Notes: a model not told the origin generated them from the letters alone. A DNA stretch of 64,000 nucleotides from Pezicula radicicola (GCA_003008705.1 PDUO01000012.1:386870-450869), one strand, 5' to 3'. Positions 48,501 through 62,491 are shown, counted from the stretch's first letter. Numbers and translations are program-made.

Positions 48501-51500
48501 CGTTACACACCCGCAACGTTCCACTTCGCGCGATGTGCTTCTCGTGATTCGCCTCTCATGCGTCGTAGAGTCTCTCAGCTTTCCTGGATTACTGGAAATA
48601 TGATAATGCGTGGGTTTCGATGCAAGTGCATGCAGCAGGGCCGAAGCGGAAGGGAGATTCGAGCAGCTCCGAGATGAGTAGAGTGCGTACCGACAGAGGG
48701 GTTCCGGTCGATGGGTGGGAAATCTCTCCCAGGATCTTGTCCTCTGCTTACCTTATTGCACGCTGGCCGTTGAGAGAAATCAAAGGTCTTGGTTTGCTGG
48801 TCTGCTTTGAGTTGCCCGCGGCCTTATTCCCTGTTACGCTCGTCATTGGCTGTAAAAGGATCGTCGTCAGAGCGTGAACAATGAAAAACATGGGTAAGGT
48901 TTGACAGGACATGGTTCAAGGGGAAACCATGCATATGATCGGTCGATTGCACTTCCTCTTGCGCCCAGGAAAGTCTGGGGTGGAGGAAGCCCATCCGTTT
49001 CGGGAAGCGTGAACGGTGGTATTGTCAAGCAAAACTCGAGTCAGGCAAGCCCCGAAGCTAGAAGAGAAGATGAAGAAACGGTGAAAGAACATGATGTATC
49101 GCCCTTAGAAAGTGGACCCAAGAACGTAAAATTTCAGGCAGCTGGATAGTATCCGGCAACGACGTCGACGACATCAAGGACGAGATCAAGATGAGGATAA
49201 AGGGAGATTCAATGATTCGAAGCGGAAGATACGGGTCTGTGGACCGAATCTAGATGCTGCATTAGCAATCTATGACCAGCCGCCATCGTACGATTAAACG
49301 ACGATATTATTCGGGAACCAAAGGGACAGCCAGCCACCAACAGGGACTAAATAAAGATCTTATCAAGATCAGTTACGGTATTGTGAAAGAATCGCCGGAT
49401 AATTTCCTAGTACTGTAACGCCATGACCTGACTATCTGAGTGTGCCACACAGGAGAAGCGCTCGCAGATTTGATGTGACTTTGCGCTGATGTTTCGGTTT
49501 CTGCCCCTCGTATATATACGTTTTGAACAATGATAAGAGCAGTTCTGATATATGGCAAGAACAGGGAGAGAAACTCAATCGAAACAAGATCGATGGTTCG
49601 CCGAAAGGCCCATCTACGAATGGTGGGTGAGGGGCAGATCCTGTCCGAGCCACGGGCTGATTGCCGCTCCAGATTTCTGAAACTACAGCAGCGCCGCGGC
49701 CGGGAATAACCTGATCGCATGCGGAGACGGCTTTTTCTTGGTCGCACTTGATGCACGTGGATGGCAGCAAGATTGATGATCCGCCGTTTCTTCAAGCCAT
49801 AGGCGGACTGAGGGTAGACTCAGGCACGCCAGGGTAGACTCGGTTGTATCGTGATTGATCTTTGGGTTTCTCTTGGAAGGTGGTTGACGGTTTATCGAGA
49901 GTTCCAGCGTATCCGGAGGGTACCAGAGCACGTACAGTCGATAACTTAGGTAAGATCTGAATGGCAAGGGTGTGATCGGCGATCCTGCAAATGGAGGTGT
50001 GCTTGTTGGCCGGGGGTATTGCATAGCCCAACCTAACAACAGGAGTCTGCTCCGATTCATCACCGTACGATGCACATAGTACCGACTGCAACTTCACAGT
50101 CCAGAGAAAATGATATGATGCAAAGGCGTGGAAGGCTAACAGCATAACAATGCGAGAGAGTAGTATTGGACTTCCATCTGCTCCTGCCGCGATATACCCA
50201 GGAGATGATGAGTCGCTAGCCATGTTTTGTTCAGGATGCCTTGTGATCGACGTTGGTCAAGAAAGCCGTTGCGATGATAACAAGGTAGATCCATGGGCTG
50301 TCGCGTGGCAATTGTGGGCTCTGCTCAAGCCTCCGTTCGTTGAATTCTGGAGAGGAGGCTAAAGCACGAGGTTTGAGGCGCGATGAATATTAAAAGATGA
50401 AAGGTATACCCTGGCTGTGATGCGTGAGCACTGTAAGTACCTCGCAGAATTGTGTCGACTGCAGCAGTGCCGTAAGAAACAATATTTGAGCGGTGCGTTG
50501 GAAGTTTTCTTTTCAGCGCTCACGCCTGGTCGATGATTCGTTTGCACAAGGGCCTGTAGGGGCCTAAGACCTTTCGTGGGGCCGAAGGACGTCGAGAACT
50601 GGAGCCTCTAACGTTGGGCAAGATCGTCGCCCTGTCAAGGAGTCAAGAGACGCTGTTTTTTATTAGCTCTCGTCTACACCGTCAAAAATATAATGATGTC
50701 GGTTGGAAGCCCTGCACCTATGTGTCGATCTTGGGACCAAATGAAGTTCCTCCTAGGCTTAAAGAAGATTGCATCTGCACGACCGAATTACCCTTTGCTC
50801 GCAGATATTTCGGCAGTGCAGATCCTGTATGTACAATGCCGTTTTTGTTGAATTCTAAGGACGACCGAGGAATTTGCGCGTCGGAAACAGCGAGATGAAT
50901 TGCTTGTTGTCAACGGTTGAATGTTGAAACTTTGTGGAAAGATGTGATTGATATGAGATGAGAGCTCGCTTGCGAACCGACGTTGGACTCGAGCCTTGCG
51001 AGCCCGAGAACAGTTGAACGGCATGTGGCATTATCCTTGAGAATGTGCACGTGCAGGCCCTGAGGCGCTCTTTACTGCGTCTTTAATTGTTTTGTGGTCC
51101 TGGGATTGGAAGGCGGAAGACTGGTTGGAGCCGCGGCGGCGACATCCCGAGACATGCATATACAGATTCTCCATTGCTGCAACTAGGACTATCTTTTGGA
51201 ATGAAGCTCGCTGCCAACAACTCATCGCAGTATAGCTTCATGTAATGTGCCGTGGGGGTTAGGAGGTACCATTCCTCTGGAGTGTCTGTGTCTCGAAAGG
51301 GAAGAGATGCGCCCTTCGTTATACGGGTGTCAGCCCCTTCCACTTCTCGGAAGACGTAGATGCATACCCCGTACATCCGACTTGGAAGCCGTGTAGGAAT
51401 GGCAGCGTAATTCCCACTAAAGCCTAAACGTGCTGATCATGGCATTTCGAAATTTGCATTATTATGCTGCTATATTTCCACGTTTTATAGAGTCGATCTT

Positions 51501-54100
51501 GCTGTATGAAGATCCTAAATATGGATCATAGTGAGAAGCATTTGATGGGGCAATAATAGCTTTGAAGAACAAAAGCGAGTCTCGGTTCGAACAATGGAGA
51601 GGATTTTCACCGGCCCAAGTGCGTTAAAATACTGACTTAGCTAGCAGCTGGAGGTGGGAAGTACGAGTAGAGAACTTGTGGAGTAAATCCCCTAGCTGCT
51701 GAAGCAACTGCTTTCCTGTGCACGACTTTTATTGTGCTTAGCAAAGCGAGCTAACAAGCAATCTTCTTCATTATTCCTAACTCTTGACTCGTGGAGTATG
51801 ATCTCCAAGATATGATGAGTATGATGTGTCTGTCCTATTTCGTGTGGTCCATCGCTATTCGTGTCAAATGCCAAGCAGCCATGGAGCTATGGTTCGCATT
51901 CTCAACTACCAAATGTTATATTAAGAGATTTGGCTTGTAGGAAAGTGCCCTCTGTTGTATCCAAGTCCGGGCTGTCGGAGATCCGACTCGTATGGGTAAA
52001 CGTTGTGACAGCTTCAACAGTGTTCCTCCAAACTCAAGAGAGATAGATATGTTTGCTATAAATTTCGTTCCTGGATTCCACCACCAATTGTTTGCTACAG
52101 AAACACAAACAGTTACGACGGCTTTTTTTTGGAGATACGTTCTGTTTCCTGGCGCGGGAATGGTGTGTGGCAGGAGAGATCTGCCGTGTAGCCCTGTGAG
52201 AGCCCTGTACAAGATTGTCTTGGTGGGGCCGAGTCCCCTGAGAAACCGCCAGCTAGATGCCTTATTCTGATCACAGTGCGATCCTTACAGGCTTACGCTC
52301 GCCCATAAGGTGTGGGCAGTCAGGTCGCCTAAAGCAGATGATGGGCGCCTCTCTAGCTGAATACAGTATGCCTGTCGTCCTAATCAGAGATCCTTTGACT
52401 CGACAGCGCCATGCATTACCACTATCGAAGCACAGAGAAGGAATAATAAAATCGAACGGTAAGCGCCTTGCGATCGTGAGATGTGGTGAGACTCTGAGGG
52501 GCAATAGATCTAGTTGTGAAAGAGATAGTGGTTGCAACGCTAGAAAATCACAGAAATCCCAGAGTTACAGCACGTTATAGACATGAAGCACAGAGCGCTG
52601 CACAAGCAAGTACAACAGTAGAAAAGGTGGTTTATCCATTGATGAAGGCTGAGGAGTACGTCCTGTGATGACGATGCCGGATGCTCACAGTACGCCTTGA
52701 GGCCTGCTGTATACACGTTTCCTCGGTTTTATTAATAAGATACTGTAGTAGTGGTACGAAGAATGAATACCAGCTTGGTAGACTTCGTGAAGAGATGCAA
52801 ATCCCAAGGCAGTGGTTCGATGGCACAGCAACAGTGCGGATGATACTACTTGGGGTGTGCAAAACGGCGGACACCACCCACACTACTACTCTCCTTGTTG
52901 AGATGTCGTAACAGGAGAGAGTCACCAAAAAGTCATCCGTACCTTCCAGACTTCGTACAGTAGCGCCGCTCATCGTTGGGCTGGGCATGGGGGTTTCGTC
53001 GACCCTAGACGGATATCTCAGCGATCGCTGTCGCAGCTGCGTACCAGGCCCGTTCCAGCAGTATGTCCTTTTCGTGTAGCCAGTCAGCTTCGGCCGTAAT
53101 AAAGCTCACTATTACTACGCACAGTACTGCGCATCCACCGGGTGCGTTTTAGACGGCGGGACATCTCCGATCATTTTGCGATGTGATGTGCGCCCGGTCT
53201 ACGATGCCGGCTCGGGCAAGTAAGTACCGTACTGTGAATGGCATTTGGCGCTGTCGGCGCGGGTTTGTAAGTTACGGCAAGGTGTTGAGAGAAAGCAGAA
53301 CGGCTCTGTCATCAATTCAAAATCCAGAAGACTCCTGCTACGGCTAGAGCTACTGCGGCAGAGCTAGACATTAAAATAGAGAGCGGAAGCGGGCTCGTCA
53401 ATCAACGTGGTACAGTTCCGTAGCATACCAACAATGGCAGAGTACGGTAGCCCGGCGGCTACGCTGCTGTTACGGCAGAACTACTGTAGAAGAAGAAGAA
53501 GAAGATTGAGGCGATGGAACGAGTGAACTGTGCTTGAATTAGTCTTTCGGTGATACGCTGAGCGTGGAGAGGTTTGGAAGGATACATCCTGTAGAAAAGT
53601 ACTTTGATACATTGAAGAGAAACATAATCATAAGTAATGAATAGCAAGGCTTACTCGTGGTGGAGGATGAAGCACGGCGCACCAATGCCTGTCAATCAAG
53701 GCCACGGCTGCGAGGGCTGTAAGGAATCTCAAGGAGAGCTTGATCCCTTGTTGCTCTTACAGCTCTTACAGCTCTTACTCCCCTGCTGACGGTTTTTGGT
53801 ACAGGCTTTGGCGGCGGCGAGGGCTTGGACATGCTTGCAGGGAGAGAGCATGGGAGGCAGAAGTGGTCAAAGGAAAGTTACTACTGTACAGGACTGGAAG
53901 GAAAACTGATGAGCGTGCTGCATGTACATGGATGTGAGCATGGAGCATGGATTATGGATTCGAGATGGGTGTGGATGGTGTTGGTGAGGATGCTGTAAGT
54001 AAAATGCAAAGTACAGGGGCCAGGGTGTATCGGTGGGCTTGCAAATGCGATCCCAGTGCGATCCCACCATCGAAACTCTAAGCTCCTCTCCCGCCTGCTG
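45501..54100. other. Long non-coding region of ordinary base composition upstream of nsdD
   Basis: About 8.6 kb without any frame I can assign to a family, yet not AT-rich and with no obvious repeats. It may hold distal regulatory DNA, an untranslated transcript or decayed coding sequence. Small tandem motifs include agaagaagaag near 53490 and ctcttacag units near 53754-53778. Confidence 0.5.
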
Positions 54101-55387
54101 GCCGCTGTCTCTCCCTCTGGCTGGCAACGTCTGGTTCAGTAGTGCCCTTTTTTTTTTTGCAGTGCGTCCAAGTGTCTTTGTTGGCCCTGCTGGCCCTGCT
54201 TGCTGCTACTGTACCCTGCCCTGGTCTGCCTAGACATGCCTGCAGCGTACTTGTTCTGGCTTTCCAGCGGATGCCATCTCATCGCATCATCTGCTAAAAT
54301 CTGCCTACGCTCTCTCTCACTTTCTCTCTCTCTCTCTGTCTCTCGCTCTCCTTCCTGCTTTCTCCTCCTGCACTTACAATTCGTCCCAGCCTGTTCTTCT
54401 CCTCCACACCCCCAGAGAAAACCCATACACCTCATATCACGCCGGCCCGCTACTACTACTACCACCACCACCCACCTCAACCTCCATTCGTCCTTCCATA
54501 GAACTCTTCTATTACTCTTCTGCCTCCGAGAAGAGGAAAACGCACCTTCAAAACAACCAAAACAAAACAGTTTGACTTTACATACCGGTGCTCCCCCCTC
54601 AAATTTCCACGCTTCGAGTAAATATACCTCTTTAACGCGAAGACATCCCGCACCAACCCCCAAGCCACCGCGGCAATTTTGCTTTTTCCTCAGTCACCGC
54701 CGCACACCGCACGCGCGCTCTCCCCAGCTGCTCGACTGTGAGCTCGAAGATCACATTTTCGATCTTCTCTTTCCATGCAACACACTTTATATTTCACGGG
54801 ATCTTAGCGATCCGATTGCCACAAAAGCACCGCCGTCCAACTTCGTCAACCAGTGCAGAACACACAAAGATATAACCGACGACGACGAAACGGCCTTAGG
54901 AACGAGAACCGATATATCCTGTGCCTTTCGTCCTTTGTATCTTCTGCATTGGCTACTGCCCAGGCCTCCACCCTCTTCCAACGGACCTCAATTCCATTTC
55001 TCGGCCCAGCTCTTGCGTCTCCGTAAGCAATTCAACCTCGTGCAGGGCCGACTCGAGCTGAGGGGAGGGCTGCAGATGCTGAGGTCAACCAGCGGAGTGT
55101 AACGGGAACACACATCGGGACGGGAAGGGCACGATATTCTCTTGCGCCGACGCATGCTCCCCGACCATCGACGCTGGTCTGATCTGGAGGACACAAGAAC
55201 TGCACTCGCACACCCTACTATGGAAGCAGCGGAAGCAGGAGCTAGGCAGAGGTTTGTTTGACCAGGAGCCATATGGCCTCCCTCTGTTGTCAATTCAGAA
55301 GCTAATATGCCCTGCAGTGGAATATTATCATTAATCAACCAAGACCGAAATAGTAAAGAATCCTACGACCGAGCATATACTACAAGT
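54101..55387 (+). promoter_or_regulatory. Probable nsdD promoter / long 5' leader with CT tract
   Basis: Pyrimidine-rich DNA with a T-run at about 54148-54158, a ct microsatellite at about 54308-54355, and many short upstream ATGs. A 300-residue open frame (54200-55102) is low-complexity and looks like leader rather than protein. Pyrimidine tracts of this kind commonly mark fungal core promoters. Confidence 0.5.
54308..54355 (+). repeat. CT microsatellite
   Basis: A run dominated by ct dinucleotides with a few interruptions, about 1 kb upstream of the nsdD start. Confidence 0.85.
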
Positions 55388-56883
55388 ATGGCCGCTGCTG
55401 CTGTCATAAGCCCTACCACTTCAATGTACTCTAATGGGCCTCCTCCGCCATACTCGTCTGGCTGGCCAGCGCCTCCTCCTTCACATGCCTTGTCAGGCCT
55501 CTTGTCCCCGCCAGAGTCAAGACGAACATCAGATAACAAGAATGAGCCGCCATCTCTCCAGACCCAAGCCCCGCATCGACAATCTCTGCCCTCGATACAC
55601 GAGGCCCTCAACAGCGGGCCAAAGCCCACTCCTTCGTATGCGTCGCCGGTAACCTCACATCCACCGCAACAACAGCAACAACACCAGCAATCGCCTTACA
55701 CGCAAGGTCCTCCGATACCACCTCGATCATATCCAGAACAGACGCCATACAGCCAAGCCCCACCACAACCTCGTCATACTTCACCACCACATCCAATCCA
55801 CCCACAGAATCCTTTCTCGAGACCAGAGCCAATTCCTGCTTCCTATCCAGAGAATCGACATGCTTCATCTACTTCCTTGCAAGCAGCGCCAGCGCCTCCC
55901 CATAACCCTTATGCAGCGCCTCCTCCACAGGCGCCTCGATTTGATGCGCCCAGATATGAGCAAGATTCTCGACCACAAGAACGCCTCCAACCAAATGGAT
56001 ACTCCAGCCATCCCCCCCCTCAAGAGCCGTATGGATATGCGCCGAGTAGCCAACGTGACAGCGGATACCCACCAAGTCACACTCCCCATGCAGGAATGCA
56101 CGATCAGTCGCGATATCCACCTCGGGACGACCGGCAATCTGGCGAATGGAGCAGAGGTGGAATGGACGAAAAGAGAAATGCACCATTCGTTGTGAACATG
56201 AAACGGCACTTGGACATTTGGGACTTCGAGAATAATCTTTCACAGGTAAATCAAGGCTGGATGAGAGGCTGTGAATTATGCTGACTTGGATAGATACATA
56301 CATGCAGCAACAAAATCCGAGATTGGTCTGCTCACTACGAATTAATTGCTCAAGAACAGCAGAGGACGGTGACATATCCGGAAAGAATGCCAAACCTGGA
56401 AGAGTGTAACGAGATGCTGGCCCAGAACAAGAAAATCCACGACGCTCTTCAATGGATGAGGGAAACCATCTACCAACAAGAGCATGCAGCGATGGCAGAT
56501 CAGCGGATGCGGGAGCAGGGCGGCAAAGATTATGAGACAGATGAGATGAGCATGTACGGAGACGACCTCAAGACTCAAGGATTCGGTGGTTCAGAAAGTA
56601 AAAAGCGTCGAGGGGTATGTTTGAGTCTACCATTTGGACAATTTCCATGACTAATCCTTCCCAGCGAGCTGCACCGCCAGGCCGATGCCACAGCTGCAAT
56701 AGAGCAGAAACTCCGGAATGGAGAAGAGGACCGGATGGGGCCCGCACTCTATGTAACGCTTGCGGTCTTCATTACGCCAAATTAACCCGTAAGAACCACA
56801 ACAAGCAACTTCAAGGCTCAAACGGCAGCGGTTCCACACTTCGACCAAAGTCGATGGACGACCATTCACCCCGACCACTTTAA
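55388..56883 (+). CDS. nsdD: NsdD-type GATA transcription factor
   Basis: Exons 55388-56245, 56294-56614 and 56665-56883 give 465 residues; the frame is open back to a Met at 55307, which would add 27 residues. The N-terminal 270 residues are rich in Pro, Gln, Ser and Tyr. A conserved block spans the first junction (VVNMKRHLDIWDFENNLSQ joined to IHTCSNKIRDWSAHYE) and leads into a helical segment (EECNEMLAQNKKIHDALQWM). The C-terminus holds one GATA zinc finger of CX2CX18CX2C form (CHSC ... CNAC) with WRRGPDGARTL between the pairs and a basic tail. This is the NsdD/SUB-1/LTF1 family: a nuclear activator of sexual development and repressor of asexual sporulation, light-linked in some species. 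Established family knowledge supports the name; roles in this organism are inferred. It lies alone between two long gene-free stretches. Confidence 0.92.
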
Positions 56884-59800
56884 ACAAGTCATGTTGCTTC
56901 TGCGATACCATGTACACAGATTCGGTTTTACTTTCCATCAGCATACGGAGACACAGGAGTTTTACGGAAGATGAGGAAGGATGGGAACAATCAAGGCTAC
57001 TACGAAAAGTCAGCGGCTTTACATATATCGCCTTTTAGGGCGTAGATCCGCATCTTCATCTACATTATTCATATTTATTCAACTTACATTCGATTCGACA
57101 TTGTGGGCGGAGTTTTGGGCGATAGTACCTTTTATTCAGCCGAAGGGCGAACGTTACGAAAGAGCACAAGAGAACTTATCAGAGCACATCTTGTGGAGCA
57201 TTTGCATTGGGGTTCAGCATTCTGGGAGGAGTTTTGTTTTAGTTCTGTTCCACACGACATTTTATTTTATTTTTCATGACGAGAATCACGGGGATGGGAT
57301 GAGTACACAATTACAACAGCCAGGAATACGCAAATCAGCACAACTTCGACTTTCATTCTTATATAATTATTGGAAACATTCGTTTTTATTGTATCTTCAC
57401 AAAGTTTTTTTTTTCACTTCGGAATACTTTGTTATGAGAGTCGGGCTATTTTATTCGAATGATACCAGGGAAAGCTTTTTGACAGGGCTGGCTTTCAGGC
57501 CGGTTTTGATTTGGGATAGGATTTTTATGATGGTGGGATTATTATATCTTTTTAGACTGACTCCCCGTTATATATTTGGGAGAAGAGATATTATTCTCTT
57601 ATGTAGTGGATGGTTTGAGATACCTAATGCCTTCTAATGAAGGAGTGAAGGAGTGAGTGAGTGGAAGAAGAGAGGGGGCAAGGGGAATGAAAAGATTCTT
57701 TCCACCAATTTTCCGTGTTCCAACTGTTAGTTCTTTTACGTGATGTGTATGTGTGTGAGACTATCTATATGTAATGAGTAAGGCCAGTAGAATGGAAAGC
57801 TTTCACTTGGATTGAATACCAAAGTGAGTAAGTGAGTGGTGGTTAATTTACCTCGCTTACGAAGTATCCTCAGCAAACTCAATCCTCACTCATTGATTCA
57901 CCTCTTAATTACATATACGATACTGTAGCATACACAACAAGTATATAAAATCAAACTACGTTAGATTAAACCAGGTACACTTAAATCATATACAAACCAG
58001 ATCAAATTAGACCAAACTAAACTAAACAAGACCCCAAGTCAAAAATTTAACGAAATACCTTTTTTAGCTTTTAAAAGTTGAATAAATTTCTTAAAGAGAG
58101 TAGGGGTTTAGTATAACTTAGTTGATGTATTTAGGTATCTTTATAGAACATAAGTAAGGTAGTGTAGCAAATAGAGTACTTATTTCCTCAAATAAGAGAT
58201 AATATGTATGTATATCTATTTCTATTCAAATATAGTAAACTATCACTTTTTCTCATCCTATTAATTTAATTAAGTTAGAACTATAGCTAAAGCAAAGGTT
58301 CTTCTATTCATTCTTACCTTATTTCCATTTCTCTGACTTAGGGGTTATTTTCATAAAGAGAGTGCTAAGCTTGTAGGATGTATATATATGAAACAATAGC
58401 CGGTAGTGGAAAACTATATTCAAGCCACTTCCCTACTCAACCTTCTGAAATCAAACAAGTCGATAAGAATACCAAATAAGCAAAAATCACTTCCCTATGC
58501 ATCGCTAAGAAGATACAGCGTACCTCTCTCTACCTCGTAGAGCAATAAGCAATATGCGGGAATGGCGCTCGCTTAACCAAGGCAACAATTTTGAAAAACC
58601 CGGTTACAAATAAGCCACTCGGACCTCCTTTCTACCTTCACAGATTTTAGCAGAATAGCTACATATCAGAATACCGTTGAAGAAATAAGGAGAGAAAAGC
58701 TAATATATTTTACGAAGGTATGCTGCTATGGCGTTGCGAAAGAAGGATCGGATTTGGCTTCGGAAAGAGAGGCTGAGGAAGAATGCGATTCTGCAGAGCG
58801 GCTTAAAGCGGCTGAACCAAAGAATTTGAGAATGTGGTTTGCGTCAGATATTCACCAATTGGGGATTATTTGACGACGGAATGGGCTGTGTGATGCTGGG
58901 TTATTGCCTGTCTCATATGGTATTTTGTGTGTGGAATACTTTACTGTATGCACACTGCACAGCGTGGTGGCTAGTGGGCTGTTGCACGAAAATGTCCTTT
59001 ACGTACTGATACAGTACTGTAATGCATATGCAGATGTAAATGCAGATGCAGATGAACGGTTGGTTAGATTCCTTGTCTAGACTCGTACTACAATCTCTCA
59101 TGTTCAGCTGTCATATCTTGAACTAAGTTTGAAATCTGGTTGGAAGTTTTAAGCGAGGGAGATGAGATTGTGGGTGAGCCGTGGTGAGATGTGGCCCGGC
59201 CCATAGCCCATATCGGCTATCATGTGGGAGTGGTGTCATGGCTCAGTCTGTCTTGCTTGTAGTTGGTGGGAGCAAGGATTATGAAATGTATGGCCGTGGT
59301 ACGGAAGGCTTGTTAAGCGTTTAATTAGTCGGTAACAGGTTGTATGATTGTGATACTCTAGGCGGTGCTAGCTGGTTTTGGCCAATGTATTAGTGGCTGG
59401 AAGCTTGCAGGGGGAGAACTCGATCTGTGGGGAAGACAGGGTGCAAGCTTGATCGTAAGTCCAGATCGATTAGAACAAGCACGGTAGATGCCACGTTAGT
59501 TTGTCCTGGTCCAGATAGTGGCCTGCATGCTTGTGCAGGGTCTTCGTTGGAGTGGCGTCTAGAAAAAACACTTTAGAGTTTGGGATCCTCGAAACTGGTT
59601 GGATACTGAATGAATTTAGAAATTTGCCTCGGAATTTAAGACTTAGCGATGTGTTTGCGGAGGCTACAATTGACTTCGTTGTAAGAATGATGGAGCTCAA
59701 GCTGATAGGCCTATATCGGTTTCAGACTGTCCTCAATTGTAAATTATACTACACGTCATTTTATGTAGACCCGAGCATTTCATATATCCGTGTAAAGCCG

Positions 59801-62491
59801 TTACACATGTGCAATACACACCGTTGGAACCTTATTGCCCGCTACCTACAGTATCGTTTTCTCGGCGGGAAGGGGCACAAAGTTGCCAACGCACTAATTC
59901 CCATATGACAACATGACGGAGAACCCCAGAACAGTACGGTAGGGCAGGTTGTGACGTGATGTGTAAAGAAAAGGACCGTTCCGTTACCTTAGGGCAATAA
60001 CTGTGGAAGGTAACACGAGGTTTGAGAATGTATGGAGAATTATTTTATACAAGCGAATGATGTGAGGGGACGAGGGGAAGATGTCAACGCAGGCACGGTG
60101 AAGGAGAACCGGTAGACTGGTAGAAGCTCCGGATGGAAGCTGCAGCAAGGAGTAATGGTGAGGTGGCGATGGTGTGATCAGTCGTAGAAACCGTGGAAGA
60201 GGCGCAGGAACCAGCATCGCTTGCGGCGGGAGAGGGGATGAGAGGCTGAGAGGCTGCCACGCGGACTAGATGGTTGAATCATGTAGGAATGAGGCTTGAG
60301 CGGCTGCTCTTGTCACCTCGGTTAGAGCATTTTCGACAGACATTCTTTAGAGTTAAGGGGGAAGCCACGAGACAGCGGTCGCCACGTGAGGAGCTTGAAG
60401 ATTGCGGATAGTGATGGATAGTAGATGTCGTTAGTTAGGAGCTTGTATCAGTAAGGAATGCTGCCTTGTGGTTTTAGCAACGCGCAGCATCTTGAAATCC
60501 GAGGAAGTCAATATCGACATCGTCTCTTGAAACTTGGAGCATTCTTCACCGACACTTCTTTCCTTTCTCGCGAACCGATGCAGCAAGAAGAAGCAGAGGT
60601 GCTGGATCGTGGAAACCTTGATGAGATCATTTGCACATGTCGAACGCATGGCGGAGAATGCTGGGAGTTGGAAGAAGGGCAACAGTTGACGAAAATGACC
60701 TCAGAGTCTTCACTCATCTTCCCAAGCTAGGTAGGTAGGTATCTTTCAATGATAAGGTACCAGCAAACATCTTGACCCACTGCTGCAGTGACTTGACGTT
60801 ACACTTCAGTGCAACGTCGGTTCGAATTCAGGAATTCCTTGATCTCCCTGTTGTACGGCCGTCATACATACGACAATCCCAGTAATCTGACCAAGAAACG
60901 GTTTGATTCGGTGTATCATATGCTATATCGCATCTCACAAATGCTGTTCGGTACATTCTGCGTAACAACAACAATAACACAAGCAAGGCCTCCCGAAGCT
61001 AGTTCCAGGGCACTGATTGACTCGCCTTTCATTGGATATTCACAGTGAATGTATTGTGTAGGCATTTGAGTGACTCGTGATACTCGGTGTTTTACTGTTC
61101 AGCCAGTGCAGCCTCCCGTTCCCGTTACGGAAGTCCTCTGTCGTTATCCGTGTCTTGGATTCATGCTCCTCCGCCTCCTGGAACCGGAGCGCAAGAAAGG
61201 CGAGTACGAAAGTAATACACCGTAGTACAAAAAAACGAACATCGAGAAGTTTCGCCCATACTGATTTGAGATGCAAATGAGGCCTGGGAGGGCTGCTAAA
61301 CCACGTGTTAAGTTGACTTCGACTGGTTGTACAGTACAAGTAACTGTAAGTCAACTTAAACTCTCGGAGATCGGAGCCGGCTGGGCATGGCGCGCAGAAT
61401 GATCTGATCTCTCACATCTCGATGCAATCTCGATGATCCATCTATATTAGCTGTGGTATACGGGTAGGGAGTAGGGTTGATGGCGTTGGTGATGTGTGGT
61501 AGACACACACACACAGAGAGAGAGTAGTGGGGTGAAGGATGCTTGTGTTTTTCCTTGTCGTGAAAGGTCGTGGTGGTGTACAGTACCATACTGTATTGTA
61601 ATCGATACCGTCACGAGGTGGCAGCGTGGGATGTTGAGGTGTGGTGTTCCTGGCCAAATAATAAGCTGACACACGCAAATTGCGATGCATTGGGCAATAA
61701 TTAGTCGTAACAACTGTGCCCTGGTACTCGAGTCGATAGTGATTGCATGGGGAAAAGTGTAGGTTGTGCCAGTCTTCTCTGTGGAACGCAATCGGCTCGA
61801 CTAGTTTACAAGAGATGCTTCTATCATTTCTGTGAATCTGTATCCCCATTGCCCATTTACATTCTGAGCCTTTGCGACAAAACTCCATGAAGATTCCTTA
61901 CCTAATGACTTTAAAGTCACTTAGTGCAGAGCGTACCAGTGTACTCTCGTACCAACGCAATTGGTATTCTGCTTACTCGTACGGCTGACCTATTTGGGAA
62001 AGGCCTTCCTTTCCCTTCCTTTCCCGCGGGGTTTTGCCTTTGAAAGTATAAAAAAAAAATGATGATTAGCAAGCACAACGCGAAAACCCACCACCCCACT
62101 ACTCAGTACGATATCACCAGCAACGACATTCCCTTAAAATCCATTGCGAAACCACCGAACATACTCTTTCCATTTGCGATACCAACCTCACTTCTCGTGG
62201 TATTGCGTGCTTGGCCACTTGATGAGAACATGGCTTCCTGAGGAATTGGCAGAGTGGGGGTATTTTGCGAGGCACGAAAAGGGCACCAATCCAGAGCATA
62301 ACGGCGGACAACAAGGGCGGGGTACTAATTCACTGATGTCGAAGGGGAGGCGCGCCGTTGATTCATTTGGAAAATCTGCCTGATAAAACCAATGCGATTG
62401 GGAGAATTTGAAACTACACACCCAGCAGAAACCAAGAAGAATTGGCAGAAGACGATTGAGCCACTAATATACGCGCATTGAATATTGAGAT
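56884..62491. other. Gene-poor region between nsdD and glutamate-cysteine ligase
   Basis: About 5.6 kb with no recognisable gene. The first 750 bases probably include the nsdD 3' UTR; the 218-residue frame at 56981-57637 is Phe/Leu-rich and reads as chance. 57850-58330 is AT-rich with repeated words such as aaaccaaactaaac. A ca/ga microsatellite is at about 61503-61527 and a near-palindrome at 61902-61924. The final 500 bases should hold the ligase promoter. Confidence 0.55.
61503..61527. repeat. CA/GA compound microsatellite
   Basis: Runs of ac dinucleotides followed directly by ag dinucleotides; non-coding. Confidence 0.85.

Noticed and set aside
54200..55102. 300-residue open frame before nsdD
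   Set aside because: Low-complexity Ser/Leu/Pro composition driven by CT-rich DNA, no domain, and a position suiting a leader.
56981..57637. 218-residue open frame after nsdD
   Set aside because: Phe/Leu/Tyr-rich chance frame in AT-leaning 3' flank with no recognisable family.
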